NCBI RefSeq assembly: GCF_048771995.1
Contig: NC_133044.1
Span: forward strand, 578,001 to 642,000
Length of the DNA stretch: 64,000 nt
Reading direction: 5' to 3'
Source: Taeniopygia guttata
Taxonomy: Eukaryota > Chordata > Aves > Passeriformes > Estrildidae
The first letter of the stretch is position 1. Every line of letters starts with the position of its first letter. Both the position numbers and the translations under genes were made by a program. The notes beneath the pieces are model-generated. The model was not told where the DNA came from. It searched no databases and worked only from the letters and a program-made list of their open reading frames with translations. Of this stretch, positions 1 to 15,194 are shown piece after piece.

Positions 1-3000
1 TCTCACAGAGGAAGGAGTTCAGTGGGGCTGCTGTGGCATTCACATTTAAGACCAGTTTCTTTTTTCTTTTGAACAGCCCACTTTTACAAACAAGTGATGA
101 TCCCCTGCAGTATCCACCTGGAAAGCAATTCCTCTGCTCTTTCCCCCACAGCAGCAGCAATGCCAGCCTGCCCCTCACCTCCCTGACGTGGGTTGGGAGC
201 CCTCTACTACTCACCAGCAATTTCACTTCAAGGGGCAGCACAAAACTAAAAATCCAAGTTCTGAAGATCAGAACTGTCAGGCCTGCATTCCAAAGAACAG
301 AAACAAGAAAGGAAGAAAGGAAACAGGCTGTCTGAAAACCTGGTATTTACAGCATCCAAAAAAAGATGCTGAAAATGTTGCTTTGTGTTTCTGTACACTA
401 CCTACTTTGATACTAGTAAAATAATTATTTATAGCAACATGCTATCAGGTCACATATCCCCAGGAGAAACTAGAAAAGCAGGAAAATCTCCTAGGAGCTA
501 ATTGAGGGAACAGCTAGAAAGGCAGCTTTCCTTACTGCTGCTCTCAGAAGAACACATTTGAATTCCCTGCCCTGCTTTGTGAGGACATTCCAGCACGGGT
601 GAATCCCGCAGCAAAGGGCCCAGCAGGCAGGAGCCATCCATCACAAAGCACTACTGAAGCCTCAAAGGGTCCACTTACCAAGCACCAACTGCAGCTGGGG
701 ATAAAGAGATCACAGACCAAGATTCAAACCAAAAATAACTTAGCAAAAATTTATATATAGGTATGGGGCAAAAAATAAGTTATTAAATCTTGTGTCAAGG
801 CAGATAGTTCAGCTCTAACCATGCCTTTAGGAGTGACACTGGAGCAGCAACCCTGAGCTGGGAGATCCAGCACTGAACACTGCAAATGGAGCCACCCCAA
901 GCCCCCATCCCTGCAGAGACAGAGCAGGAGCTGGGCCAGCACACAGCTGGGGCACAGGGCAGGACGTTCTGGGGAGCAGATCACAACCAGAGCAGGTGAG
1001 GGACAGCACAGGAATGGGATGCATCCCCGGAACTGCAGTGGGTGCCCTGTGCAGCAGGGCCACTCTTCTGCCATCAGAAACCCCTTGGTTCTGCTGATTA
1101 TACATAATGTATGTATGGCTTGCTATATTTAAGAACTACGTAAAAAGCTTTTAAAATAGTCTGACATAAAGCACATAAAGAAAAAAGATACTTTACAAAA
1201 CCTGCACCTTCTATTTACTTTGCAAGCTAATCGCACCCGAAATAATATAATTTTAAAAAGTAATAGGACTACAGAAGAGATTAATGACACAGTCCAGACC
1301 TCTAGTTAAAATGTTTTCAAAGACAATCCTTATCTCAAAGAATCCTTGCAGGCATTCAGCCGTTTCAATTACGCATTATAAGCCTTTAGCAAACCTCTGC
1401 CATGCTGATGGCAAATTTTCAAGGTGGAGTCTATGCCAACAGTGACTTTTTCTCTCCCTGAATCCAGGTCAAGGCATACACATTGTTCTGTAGTTTCAAC
1501 TGGTAGAAAAACAAGTTTGTGACTGTTCCGTGCAATTGTTACACAGGAGCAAGATAATGAAAGAATGCTCTTGGGGTGGTGTGCGAAACTGCTGGTGGAG
1601 TTTGTTCTATCACAGAAACAAACCTCTCTTCACATTTATAGAGAATATCTATAAATTTACATCAGGACTTACCAGAAGGGAGGGAATTTAATAGGATTAC
1701 TCTGCAAGTTTTTCTTATTAGTCAGTGAACTTTTTTCCTCAGTTGCTTGACTCTTAATCACACAGGCTTTTCCAGCAAGCCTTACTCTGAAATATCTAAG
1801 TGACTTGGTCCCACAAGCATTTCAGCTGCTCACCCAGGCATGTTTGATGTACCATTTTAAAACAAACAGCACAGCTCATACTCAGGGGCATGTGATCCCA
1901 ATATGCCACTTTTTCAGCACATGGTATTGCAAACAATCACAACTTGGCATATTTCAAAATATCCTTGAGCATGGGATGATATTAAAAATCCCTTAGAAAA
2001 GCTCACAAACCCACAAGATTCCCAGGACTGAAGTGGAAGGGCAGGGAGAGGCTGTGCACTTATCAAATCTCTTATCTGGGAAATGCTTGATTGAGTACAT
2101 AAAATTTGCACACGGGAACAGGCCATGAGACCAGGCCCTGTTCTCTGTGAAGTCACTGCCAGGCACTGAGCCCTACCAAAATGTGACAAAAACTGATCCA
2201 CGACATTCAATGGACTGTTGGGTAGCAGAGGGGAGAGTTGAGGAAAATAAGGAGGGAAGTGTGAAACACTTACGAAAACAAACCAATATATACACGTGGA
2301 TTTAACAACAGATGTCTTACTGAAGGAAAAGAAGGAAATGCATCCACACAGGCTGAGTTTTTACGCAAGGCAGCTGCTTTAGCAATTTACCATGATAAAG
2401 ATTCAAGCAGCAGGGAGACAGGACAAAGGTGACGTTCTGGGCTCTGCAGTGACCTTGCCTGCTGACAGCAGTGTGTTCTCCCATCGCAGACTGCAGCCTG
2501 TCCCACACCGCTCCTGACGCGCCGGCGCTCGCCAACGCACACAAAACGTGTTTTAAAGCTCTGTCACAGCTCCTAATGGAATTAAATTACTCACATGCTA
2601 AATGGTTCTGTCCAACTCAGTAGCCTAAAGTCAGTTTTGCAGCCCAAAGCCGCGAGCCAGGCGCTGCTGGCCTGGCAGGGGCTGCTGCAGCTCGGGCTGG
2701 CCCGGGACAGCTGTGCTGGCATGGTGACACGGAGCAGGGAACAGCCCCAGACACAGGCAGGACAGACAGACGCTTGTTCGGGACAAGGGCAGCCTGGGCA
2801 TGTGTCAGAGAGGATCTCAGTCAGCCACACTGCCCCTGCCAAGTGAATAAGGACAGGGAGAGGTGGGATTAATCTCTTTTCGAGGGCTCCTGGGTAACAC
2901 TGAACTGTTTCTCGAGAGCTGCCTCACCCCAGCAGTGGATGCAGAGAGCCAGCAGAGCCTCCCTGCAGATAACCGGACTCCTGGTCTGAGGAGCCAAATT

Positions 3001-3620
3001 TTCTAATCTCATACGAGCCTTTTCTCCCATGCTGAGTGTCACAGCCCACTGTGCACCCTGTCCTGCCAGCGTGGTGACCTGGGCTTCCCTCCAGCAGTGG
3101 TGGCAGAAGCACTGTCAGGAGCCAGGTTTTGTATTGGTTGGATTTCTCACAACAAGAGAGTTTTACCACACACCCATGCAATTAGCATGGCATTATAATG
3201 GGTTTTACCCTCTGGCTGTAAATACATTGTCTGAAAGATGCAAAACTGATACAATCTCGTTTAAAGGAGATATTCATAGTCATTTAAGCTATAATTTTAA
3301 AGGAAAAGCCACCCACAGATTCATTAGGAAAAGGAGAAAAATATTACAGCAGATCAGTGCTCAGTCCTCTTCACTTTACTGCCATGACCAGACTCTCTGG
3401 AAGGCTGCTCTGAGCTTACAGCACGAGGCCTGTCCCCACGAAGGAGCAATAAAACTGGAAATCAGGAGCCCTGAGAGCCACAGCAGCGGGGAGGTTGAAG
3501 GAGGAGCACAAGTCAGGGAAGCACACGGAATCCCAGGATGACTCCAGAGCGAGGAATGGCACTGACCACAGGAGGATCCTGCACCTACCCACGGGCCAGA
3601 GACACAGCTCAGAGATAAAG

Positions 3621-3660
3621 AAATCACATCATTCCTTGTTAAATCACATCACTCCCTGTT
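3621..3660. repeat. Short tandem duplication, 20-bp unit, 2 copies
   Basis: Positions 3621-3640 and 3641-3660 are the same 20-bp word starting AAATCACATC, with two base differences. It is a simple local duplication inside NLK intron 1, with no function implied. Confidence 0.8.
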
Positions 3661-6600
3661 ATCCCACCTGTCAGCTACGTTAAATACCTGCTCACCCCGA
3701 GGAACTCAGCAGACTCAAACACTGACAAGTGTGGCCACCTATTCACGTCAGCCCTTTGGGGACTCAAAAAATATTCCAAAACTTGCAGTAAATCATTGCC
3801 TACAAAAAGTCCCAGTAGCTTCACCACAGAAGAGTCTGAAACACTGAGGCAGAGTTGTTAGTGATAGCACAATTTTTAGCACACAAGCATGGAAAAATAA
3901 GGTTTCATTGTTAAAAGACATTATCAAAAAGAACAGCTGTTATTTTTTCAGCTATTTAAGCACTGGATGTGCTGTTGATTTTCAGGTCACTATTGCTCTG
4001 TAGCAGCCTCCAGCTGGCAATACTTCAAAGATCCTAGAATGAAATATTTACAGTGGGTAAAAAAAAAAGAAATCTTTTGAGAGATATGATATGAAAGCAA
4101 ACTGCAAAAAGATAGCTAAGGAGATACTACTGAGCAAAACTTCGATTTCACTTGGATTTAACTTTGAGGCAGAGAAGCCAAGTCACACAGTTCCCTGTTT
4201 CACCCATCCCTGGGGATCAGCTGCAGGAGTCCAAGTGCTCACTGACACAACTGATCACCTGGCAAGAAGCCATGGGCAGGCTGATAGGGATGGACAAAAG
4301 CTGGGTGAAGGTGTTCACAGGCAAAAGTAAAAACTTCTTGCACTTTTAGAAATCTGGGACCTAAAAAAATATACTCCTCCTGCTAAATATTTTCTTAATA
4401 TTTTGGCAAGTAAAGTAGGTTTTGCATGCAGGAATCTGTATGTGAACAACAATTTGTGTTTGTTGGAAAGGCACTGAACAGAAAATAAGTTACTTAAGAA
4501 GATTGCACAAAAAGACAATTTAATTAAGTGACTACCAACGTGCATTCTCAGCATTTCATTAAGTTTTCTCAACATTCTCCATGGAATACTGTAAAGTAAT
4601 CAAAAAAATACCCAAAGGCACTTGAAGAAAACCTGTAAATTACTCCAAATAGCCAAGTCTTTCTAAGACATATCCTCAGGAGCTGGTCTTTTTAGTGGTA
4701 TGGGATCTGTTCAGGGAAAGAACTGACTGAACACAAGCTAACAGATTTCATGTAGAACTTTCACGTGAGCCTGAAGAAAACACCCAAATTTCCTTTCCAC
4801 TTACAGGTATTTTATGGGAAAGAGTTAAGTGACTTCAAAGGTGTGCTTCACTCCCTCCTGCTAAATGCAGACCTCTCCAGAGCTCCTTTTCCAACCATGA
4901 TGTCCTAAAAAAGCCTTTTAACGTTGGTTCTAATCACACCCTCCAGCATGTGTGCCATTATCACTTATTCTTTACAAATCAGAGCTAAAAGCAAAACTGA
5001 TTACTGCAAGAAATCTGTCTCCTTGAACAAAAAGTGATTCAGAGTATCTTACTTAAAAGAAAGGAGTGAAAATTAAAGGGATACTGTTATGGCTAATATC
5101 TTTAAAAATGTTTAATTTGTCTTCCTTCATGGAAGCTTAAAATTGAAACTGCTTTCCAAATCAAATTTATTTCCTCATTTACACAAAATTTTCTGACTGT
5201 GCTTCAGACCTTTTTGTTCACTTCTCAACTACCTAGATGAACCACAGCTACAATAAATTACAATACTACACATGACATTTATTTGGATACATTTTTAATT
5301 TCATTTTTAATTCTTTTTCTTCAGCCAATGGCATAGCTCTAGATGTGATGTTCACAAATAAATAACATGCCCAATAAACACATAAAGCTCCATGTATTTT
5401 TACAGTTCTTTTTTTCTTTATTTTAAAAGCTTATATCACTGTAACACACACATTCCTGCCCCAATTCACTGACCTCTATTCCCATTCCCACGAGCCAGCC
5501 AAGAGACACCCAGATGAGAAACCTTCCTCTCCACATCCAACAAGCTGCAGGCCCTGGCACAGCTCCTCAGCATTTCTGCGCCTCCAGAGCAAAGTAGGTT
5601 AATAAGGTCTCTGGCCATATCCCACTGACGCCTCACTTCCTGCAATCACCATCCAGCAGCAGCTTTGCCCTGCACTCCCATCCTCCCACCAAGGACAGAA
5701 CAAGCCACCAGCAAAGGGTGACGGAGCGCCTTTCTGCTCACCACCCCTGCAGCCACACAGCATCCCAGGGAAACAGCCCAGCACCTCATCCCAGGCAATG
5801 CCTCAACACTTCCTCTGGCAGGGGAAAGCTCTCCTACTTCAGACAGTCCTTTTCCACCACAATCACATTTGGCTGTTTCCTGACATAGGAGAAAATCAGA
5901 AGAGGATTCAAACCAAAGGGTACAACAAATATTTGAAACTCAGTACTTCAAAGTAATTACACTGCAGTGTTCCCTGCTTCCACCAGGGAGATATTTGTAT
6001 CTGTTGGTTAAGGATTAAGCCTTGGGACTTTGATGCATTTGTATATAAATACACAAATAAATAGGTATATACGTGTGAGGCTGAGGGTGCCTTTTAATTT
6101 TATTAATTACTGCTATTTATATTCATCTCCCCAAATCCTGTAGGGATGACAAACACATGAACATTCATCACGGTTTTTAGCTGTAAGAGCCAAACCTCAT
6201 TTACTAACCTTTCAACTTACTCTGCCCGTTCCTTATTCAAAGGAATTCTGTATTCTACAATAATACAGAACACAGAATTGAAACCAGAATGCGTAGCTGG
6301 CACTTTCTCTTCCATTCTCTTTACCAAAAATTATTGTAGATAACAGTATCTTATTTGTCTTGCATAGGCATGGAAACTTCAAAATATTACTTAAAATACT
6401 AAGCCTACAAGATGCTGTAATTCCCAAGCCCAACACTTCACAAGAGCCAAAGTAAACACTAGGCAGAGATGTCTCAATTGCTCAGAGCGAGAGCTGGGAG
6501 CCAAAGGAGCAGCACATCTGACACGAGCTGTGCAGCTCTTCCCAGAGGGGCAGCTCAGGACCATCCTTTAGGCAGTCTGGCGATGGTGGTAAAGGCCCAG

Positions 6601-9600
6601 CCACATCAGCAGCTGCGTCCCTGTAGCTGAACACAAGGCACTTCACAGCATTTCCAAGGCTTCCTCTGCACATTTTACTCATGTAAATTATTGCAAACTG
6701 CTGCAACTTTTTTTCTATGTAAAGATTTCTGTGTGTTCAACCCTGCCCAGTCATTCCTTCTCTGAATTACTGCAGGAACAGAAGGGACATGTCAAAACAC
6801 AAGAGTGAAATAAATAAATTCATAACCTCTACAGTCCAAAAGTCTAGAAGATATCTCAGATGGGATATTTTTGGAACATGAAAGAAGTGTATATTTTAGT
6901 GCATGTTAATGAAGATTTAAGAAAGACCCGCAGCCTTACAAAAAAGAAGGGGAAAAAAAAAAGTAAAAATCAGTCTTCTATTTATTGCCAGGGCATTTAA
7001 AGACACGTCAGTCTCCCATTACCATGGGCCAGTGAAGTGAATGATCCTCTGTCACATACCATCAAGTCTCACGGTGCTGTAAAAATTCCACCTATTTCCT
7101 TGACAGTCTCAATTACACTGCAGCCATAACCACTCCTTTTCAATAGATTCAAAAAGCAATTTCAGAAACCTGGAGACATGGGAGTGACACACTGAAGTGG
7201 AGAGGTGAACAGCACCTCTGAGTGAACAGCATGCTGAGAGTGGGATGAGACTGCTCAAAATTCTTCCGTGTCTGCAACAGCAGAACATGTAACTGATGAA
7301 TTTCTATGAGAGGTTGTTTTGTTACTATTCAAATGCCTGAAATACTGTAAATTACTTTCCAAAATCTAAATTTTCAGATAAGCCAGCCAACCATGTTCAT
7401 GTGTTGGTGCCAGGGCCAGGTGACCTGTACCAGGTGCTGGAGGAAGCACAGCTCCACTGATCCTCAGCCTTTCCCCCTTCTAAAACTCACCCACAAAATG
7501 TCATCTTGCAGAACTATTTAAAATATTACAAGATCTTCAAAGAAAGTGTGTCTCTCCCTCTTCCCACCAGAAGAAAACCAGCCTGAATTGTTATAAACCA
7601 AATTAACTGACATGCTACAGGTTTGGTTTCACATCTCCATCCACAGAAACACCAAGGTCTGACCCACAGGACTCCCTTTTGACCTCCTCGTTTTGCAGCT
7701 GTATTTAGCTTCCAGTGATCTCCATGAACTTACAGGAAAATCCTAATATATGTTTCTCTATTCTGAGTCTGTCAAAAACCCTGTGATAACAGATGGAATC
7801 ACTACCATGGGTGCAATTCCAGGGGAATGAAATTAATGACTCTAAAATACTTCAAACCCAAAGTTTAAACAATAGTTCAGGATGAAATAAAATTATTACA
7901 GAAGAATTACTGGGTCATATGGTAAGTGACAAAATCTCCTTGGGAACAACTGTGGGAGTGATGATATATACATTTAATATTCAAATTACCATTGTCAATT
8001 GTCAATGTTTTAGATGAGGTTTCACATGAGTAAACAGTAGCTTAAAAATGATAAGGTGACATGCCCAAGACAGAGATCAGAAAAAAAGCCACAAGTAGGT
8101 CAAAGCTGGTCCTGATTCTGTCAACATTCACCTACTTTTCCTCAACTGCTTCAAAAAACAATAAGCAATCCAAACCTAAAGAAATACATGCTTTGTTTCT
8201 TCAGCAGGGGCAGAAGGGAAGCTCAGCTCAGCTTACAGGCTTGGGTGAGGATGTGAATGCCCTGCCAGCAAAAGCACGGTACAAGTCCTTGATCCTGACT
8301 GTTCAAGTGCAATCAACGAGCAAATATACTCAGAAAAGCACTCTGACACCTTAAGGTAGCTATAATAATTGAAAAAACAGATGAAATGTACTTTCCACTT
8401 CATAATTAAAATCTGCTTTTAGTTAAGCTCTTAAGTAGAACTCTTACTGTCTTCAATTAAATTAAGTGATCCATGGTAAAACAGATTTTTTAAAATACAT
8501 CTTTGCCTCGCAGAGCAGCTGTAGGACATTCTCTTTTAGAGCAGTGGTGCACAAAGACTGGCAGAATGCAAGATCTGGGCTGGTCTTGCTTTAGTCACTG
8601 ACACAGAAGGATTCCCCAGCACATACAGACACACCCCTCTCCACACACAGTCCGGATCTGCAAGGGAAGATAAAATGCTTTCTCCGCCAAATCATAAATG
8701 GCAACTTTCAATGGCTTTTAGATTTAAACCTGAAGAGGATTCTAGCAGGTCTTAATTTCACATCCTTTTGTTCCAGCTCATCATGTGAATATTCACTGGT
8801 GAAGCACCGCTGGACAGAGCACTAACGATGCAGGCCAGTGTCCCTTTAAATTAACAGCAATTATTATGTGGGAGCTTCTGCCCCCAACAATTTGAATTTA
8901 GACATAAGAATAAAGTAGATGCTAATCATTACTCACTGCCATTTCACTTTAAAAGCTGGGTATTATTTTTATACTAGCCTTGGTTGGTTCTGTGTTTGGT
9001 AGTTGTTTTTTTGGTTTTTTTTTCATTTCCATATGCTGAACTACAGGAAAACAAAAAGCACTAAACCCCACTGGTCTTTACCTGTACATCATGTTAACAA
9101 CAGCGAGTCTGAGAACAATGACTTAGAAGACACATGCCTTTGACAAAACTATTGGCAGATCTTCATTTTTGGGTCCATTCCTATCTGTGCTCGATATTGA
9201 GATACAAGCTGTGACTTGAAAAACGCAAATTGATCGAGAGACTCCCCACTTCAGTTCAAAAACAGAAATAGTATCTCAATTCCCCTTGCGTTGTTTTGAC
9301 TGTCTTTATTCTGTTTGTTTTTTTTTTATGAGCCTAGAGCAGGTCTGAGCTGCCCTCCTGGTGCTGGGACGCCCCTGCACACAGCCCACGCGTGACCTTG
9401 GGCAGTGCTGCTCTGTGCACTCACGTGAGGAACACAGGGCTCTGCCTGATCCACAACCCTTCCTCCACCCAGAGCAGCACAAGAACAGTAATTCTGCTCC
9501 AGCAGCATACCCACCAGCTGCAAACCAACATCAAGGAGGGCTGCTCTCGACTTCAGACGCAGAACACAGGGAGCCAGAAAGCACTGAGAGGCTCAGGAAA

Positions 9601-12600
9601 TTCTTTTCTTCATTTTACCAAAAACACTAGCCTAGGAATTGATAAAATTATGAAAGATGGGTGGCAAGCAGCCCAGAAATAATAATACCGTCTCTTCCTT
9701 GTCCCGAAAAGCAATCTCCCTTCCAAAGACTGCTCTGAATGAGCCAAGCAGAACTTACAGAAACGCCCAAAGAGAAGTTATACTGCAAGAGGAGAACAGC
9801 CTTTAAACAATGCTTTTGTCCTCTCACTATGCAATCTCTGGGGGAAAAAGCTCTAATTGAGGGCTTTCAAATAGTCTCCCATGGGCTGCCAAGGGCCTTT
9901 AAGAAGGAAGGCAGGAGGAAGCCAAGCAGGGCCTCAGTTAAAAGGCAGAGACACACTTGTGCCCAGAAGCCAGTGACCTGCAGCTCTGCTCCAGACACAA
10001 GTGCTCTACATCAATCAAGGGGTTCAAAATGCACTGGGAGAGAACTTTTTCTGGATTTCCTGTAGTATACCTTAACCCATTAGGAACCAAAACTGCTAAG
10101 GCTGAATAGAATGGATTTCAGAGCAAGCCAGTCCGCTGGCCCAGAGCACGTGCCAGGCTCCCCTCCCTCACGCACACAGTGCCAGCACACAGCTCAGCAG
10201 CGGTGCACTGGAGGAACTCTGCTCCTTGCTGAAAGCTGCTACTGCCTTCATGGAGGAAGTTTTGCTATTCACAGTCAAATACTCTTCAATAGTTACATGG
10301 ATTTATATCAGATAAAACAATAAACTGCATTACCTGCAATAGCCAACTCCACACACACTGCCAAGGGAGAAGGCAGAGTCAGTCACTCTTCAGAAAAAGC
10401 ATAATAAACTAGCTCAAATCCTGAATAAGTATTCGGCCACCAGCTCAATACCATCCCCAACTTCACTGGTCCCATTAAGCAAAGGCTCTACCCTGACACC
10501 AGAGGTTGGAAAACGAAGCAAACCCTCAGAGCACCGCCTGGTGGTACCCGGATAATGGAGACAAACTGCTATGAACCAGCAGCAGACTGAGGATTAGCAC
10601 CACTCCAAAACGACAAGGAAACTGAAACACCAGTTTCTCTGGTGAGAATTTTTTTTTAACTATTAAAATGTATTTTCATATAAAAGAGAATGGAGGAAAT
10701 AAAATCCTCCTCTAAAGTCCAAGGATTACTACAGTTCCCAGTATATTTCACTTTTGTACAAAATTTCCTGTAAGAGTTTTTGAACAGAATGCTTTTCTTG
10801 TTTCAAATTACACGTAAGTACCATCATATCATGTTCTAAGAAAATTAAAGCAATAAGAGAATATGTATTTTACACAAAGATTCTGCTATAACCATTCTGA
10901 TGTTATATCCAACAGCATAAAGAGCATAAAAATTCCACTTGTACACAAATGCTTACAAGCCTTTAAAGAAAAACACCACATCAGGAAATTAAAGAATTAT
11001 ACTACCAGGACACACTGATTCTGCCACAGCTCACAAGATTAAAGCTCAAATTCTTACTAAGCACTTTTAAAGACTGTACATGGCCATGTTCCAGAGCTGT
11101 AGCCATGGAAGTTGTTTCATATCAAGGCTGGTGTGAGTCTGCCTTCATTTATCCATCACGATTGCATAAGAAAAGATGATGTAGCTTTAAATACTGAAAT
11201 GAAGTCCAGATTATTCTGGCAGGTTTGGTGTATTGTTCTGGTGCATTTTGGTAGCTGGCTGTCCTCCCCTGCAGCTTTCTGCCCTCCTGCCCATCTCAGG
11301 GCTGTACCCACACCATCCTGAACAGAACCACGTGCACTCACTTCACACACCTGAGTTCACCTGAACATGACTGGCATTTTTCCACTATTACTGAAACCCC
11401 CCCAGGCAATTTGTAGCAAAACTAGGGAACTGTGAACCTAGAAAACTGAGCTGACAATTTCATTGATCGAGGCTCCCAGCAGACTTACAATACAAAACTG
11501 AACCTTACAAGTATCAGCACCTCAGTGATTTTAAGGCATTTGTGACCATGGGCAAGTTGGGGATTTCCCCAAATGAGACTCAGTTCTGTGATCCACGTGC
11601 TGGAATCACAAGTGTTCACACAGTTTGCACCCACAGGGTGCAGCCCATCCACCCTGTGTGCCCACAGGACACACTAAGGAAGGCCACACGTTTCTATAGA
11701 GGAGATGACTTTGCTCTTTTCCAGGTTCCTCCTGCAAAACACTATGGATGGAGCTCCGGTGATTTCCACAGGGAAACATTATTTATTTTCTACAATTTAC
11801 CCCTCGTCTGCAAACACTACTGTTTTCATTTATGCATGGTGTTGGTAAGCTGCACTTCATACCAAGTACCACAGACAATGGCAGAAAATATGAAAAATGA
11901 GCAGAAGTGATAAAAAAGTCAGAAAAGACAGTGGGGGAAATAAAACTTAAATAAAATATATTACCGATATTATTAAAAAAAAAATACTGCTACAACACAT
12001 TAGCTTTTATAACCCCTCTTAGACAGGTAATGGCTATGTTTTGTACCACCTGTAGCTACCACTCATTCAGTCCCCATCCCATCCACTTTTTCCCTGTTAC
12101 TGATTATGAACAAATACGATCATCAATAAACAAAGCATTGATCCCAGAAGTCTCTATCCTTTTCATACACGTTTGTACTGCCTGCCATCTGCCACTTTGA
12201 TTTAAGCATCTCCCACCTTACTCAGGGGTCTACTTTTGCAAAACAGGTGCAGTAGTTACTCTGACTACCAATAAACCAAAACTTACAGCATCTACTGTGA
12301 GATTTTCTGGCACTTAAAACTCTTTGTGGATTTCAAATGCCTTTTAAAAAACATCACCAATTATATTAATGAACACAAATTCCATTTAAGCAAACTCGAC
12401 ACACCTTTGAGGCAGCTTTTCTCACAAGAACAGCTGCACATTACCTACTCCAGACCAGGAGGCAGAACTTTCCAGAGGATTAAAGATACATGAGACCCAG
12501 ATACAACCATTACAAGTAATCAAAAAACACTTCAAACATATCCCCAAGGCTTCCTCCACTTCACCTGCCCAAAGCTATTCTTTCTATCCCATTGTTCCCT

Positions 12601-15180
12601 GAGAAATGCAGCAGCCTAGGCACATCCAGCAGCCTCCCCCCAGAGCCTTTCATGGCCTTTATCTCCTGCTCTGGGGGATCCCACACTTTGGGCTGCACCC
12701 TCACACCTTCACCCCCAGAAAACACCAACAGCTCTGTTTTGGATTAGGGAATTCAACAACTTAAATATCCTCTTAAAAAGAGATGAAAGAGTCAGGGGGA
12801 GAGAGAAAAGAACATCTGAAATATGTCTTCTGGAAAATCAATATTAGACTGCAGATCCAATCACAAGCTGTAACATTCGCAGAATTCAGAGGAAAAAAGA
12901 AAAAACACTGAATGCTACCAGGATCTAACTGGATTATCAGCATCCAGTCCTATGTGGATACAAACAACATCAAGGTCTGCAGGTGCTGCAAAGCAACTTG
13001 CATTTCAAGTGACCTCTGAAACGCTGACCTTGGCATAATTTACAGTGAACTAATTTATCCCATGTGGTCCTTGCCCAACTTTTGAGAGAAAAAAAAATGT
13101 TATTCACATTCCTTCTTTCTTGCATCATGTTACAAGACAATAATGAACAATCTCGTATATTACCTGGATAGAATTTCACCTAATCCCAACATCTAATTTG
13201 AATGCAAGGAGTTAATATATCCATTTCATTTAATTCACTCCATTTGGAAAACAGTCATTTAAATGTTAACAGAATTTTTCTTTTCAGGAAATTTGAAAAA
13301 AAGCCCCAACCACTCAAAACACATAAAGCTTTGCAAAATTTCCCATATAGAAAAACCTGAATAAGGTCATTGTTCTACTACATTTCTTCACAAATAAGGT
13401 CAGAATCCAATCTAGATAAAGAAATCCTATAAAAAATACTGACGTAGGGATGCCATATCATCACCCACAGCTCCTTCCATTGTGATGGTGAATGTGAAAC
13501 CCCATCCCCACTCTACTCCGTGCCCATAGCCAGCGCTGCCTCCTTTGCCTTAGGCATCCTCCTGGTTCCCTCCAATAACTGGATAAAAATGACTCGGCCT
13601 CCTTCTTATGAAATCATTGTCTATCTGCATCATCCAGACAACAGCAGAGCTCACTGAAGTAGAACACAAAGGTGGAAACTCGTGGTGTAAGCCCGGCCCC
13701 AGATGGCTGTGGGGAGGCGACTCGGGGAGACAAGCACCCCGCTGCCAGCAGCCCTTCTCTGGCCCCTTCTCTGGCCCCTGTGCACGGTGCCACGGGGCTG
13801 GAACACCCCTGAGCCCCTCGAGCCCCCAGCCCTCTCCTGTGGGTGGGTGAGGAGCAGAAGTGTGCCAGCCCTGCTCAGCACTAAAAGAAAAGTCACTTCA
13901 GACTAACCCAAAATGTCACACACTTCAAAGCAAACCACTGTCCACCTGCTAATTAACAGAGAACATTTCCTGATGGTCAAGTACTGTCTTCTGCTAGCAG
14001 GTGAGGTTTGAGGGATTGGAAAAAGATGATACAGACAGCTTTAACTTCAGAAAAAAAGTCTCACACTGAAAGTCCTAATGAATTTCATAGAAGAAATGTC
14101 TATAGTTCAGCTTTTGCTAAACTTTTCTTGCTTACCAGTCTAGGCATCATTAATAGTATTAAGTATGCCAAATATCATTGTGGTTTTCAGCAATATCAGA
14201 CAGCAGAAGGGGAACTTCTCCTGCCACTTCTTAGACTTCTCTGAACCCATAACACCTTTTTTCCTTAATATACATTCAGGCAATTTTGCCCCAAACACAT
14301 TATCCCCACTGCATCCTTGCTCAGCAGGACACATTCCTTTAAAGGAAAGGGAGATTATCAGTTTATCCTGGAAACGTCTTTCCTGCTGCTGTGCTTAGTA
14401 TCAGTGCTGGGATAAAACCCTCTTAAAATAGTTCCAGGGTCCAGGCAACAATCCATTGTATGCAATATTCTTCTGGGTTTTATGGAGCAATGACTTTGGC
14501 ATTTTCAGGCCTTTGCAGGCCAGGAATGAACAGTAGATTAAGGCTAAATTACTTCTGCCCTTAAAGTTATGACAGCCTGAACATGATGTCCTGTCTCAAC
14601 ACCAACAGCCAAACTGTTTGGAACACTGCACTGTCATGTGACCTCCTGAATAAAAAGGATTAGAAGCAAGTACATTAACCCACACACACAATTTAAAATG
14701 GGGTAAATCAGGAATTTAAAAAATATTAATTCAAATACTTTCTCCTATTGTCACTTGTAACAGCTTTCCCACAGAGATGCATTTTAACATGGATTTGACA
14801 TTATTAAGAGAGATTGCTTGGTTCCACAGTTTTTGATGAACGACAATAACTCCAAAATTAAGAGACACAAGGAAGACAAGTAGAATTCCCCCACTCCTTA
14901 CATTCCTATCCCACTGGAGTAGACATATCCCAGCCAACAGGACATTTCCACATTTCAGCAGCAGTGTTACCACCTTGAACCAGCAGCAAGAGTCATTATT
15001 CCCCATCTCCCTCCTACAGCTGCAGTGCCTCTCCACCGGTTCAGGAACCCTGCAGGGAAACAGCACCAGCACCTCTTGCACAGAGACTGAGGCCTCACCC
15101 CTCATTTCAAACCTACCAGCCTTGGCAGATTCAATCAATACATTTTTTTAATTATCTTTATTATAATTTTTTTAGGAATC

Positions 15181-15194
15181 CCACCAGATGGCAG
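15181..15194 (+). promoter_or_regulatory. CTCF-like core motif
   Basis: CCACCAGATGGCAG fits every position of the CTCF core consensus CCASYAGRKGGCRS. It lies in NLK intron 1, about 3 kb from exon 1. A 14-bp degenerate match can arise by chance in a window of this size, so occupancy is only a guess. Confidence 0.35.
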
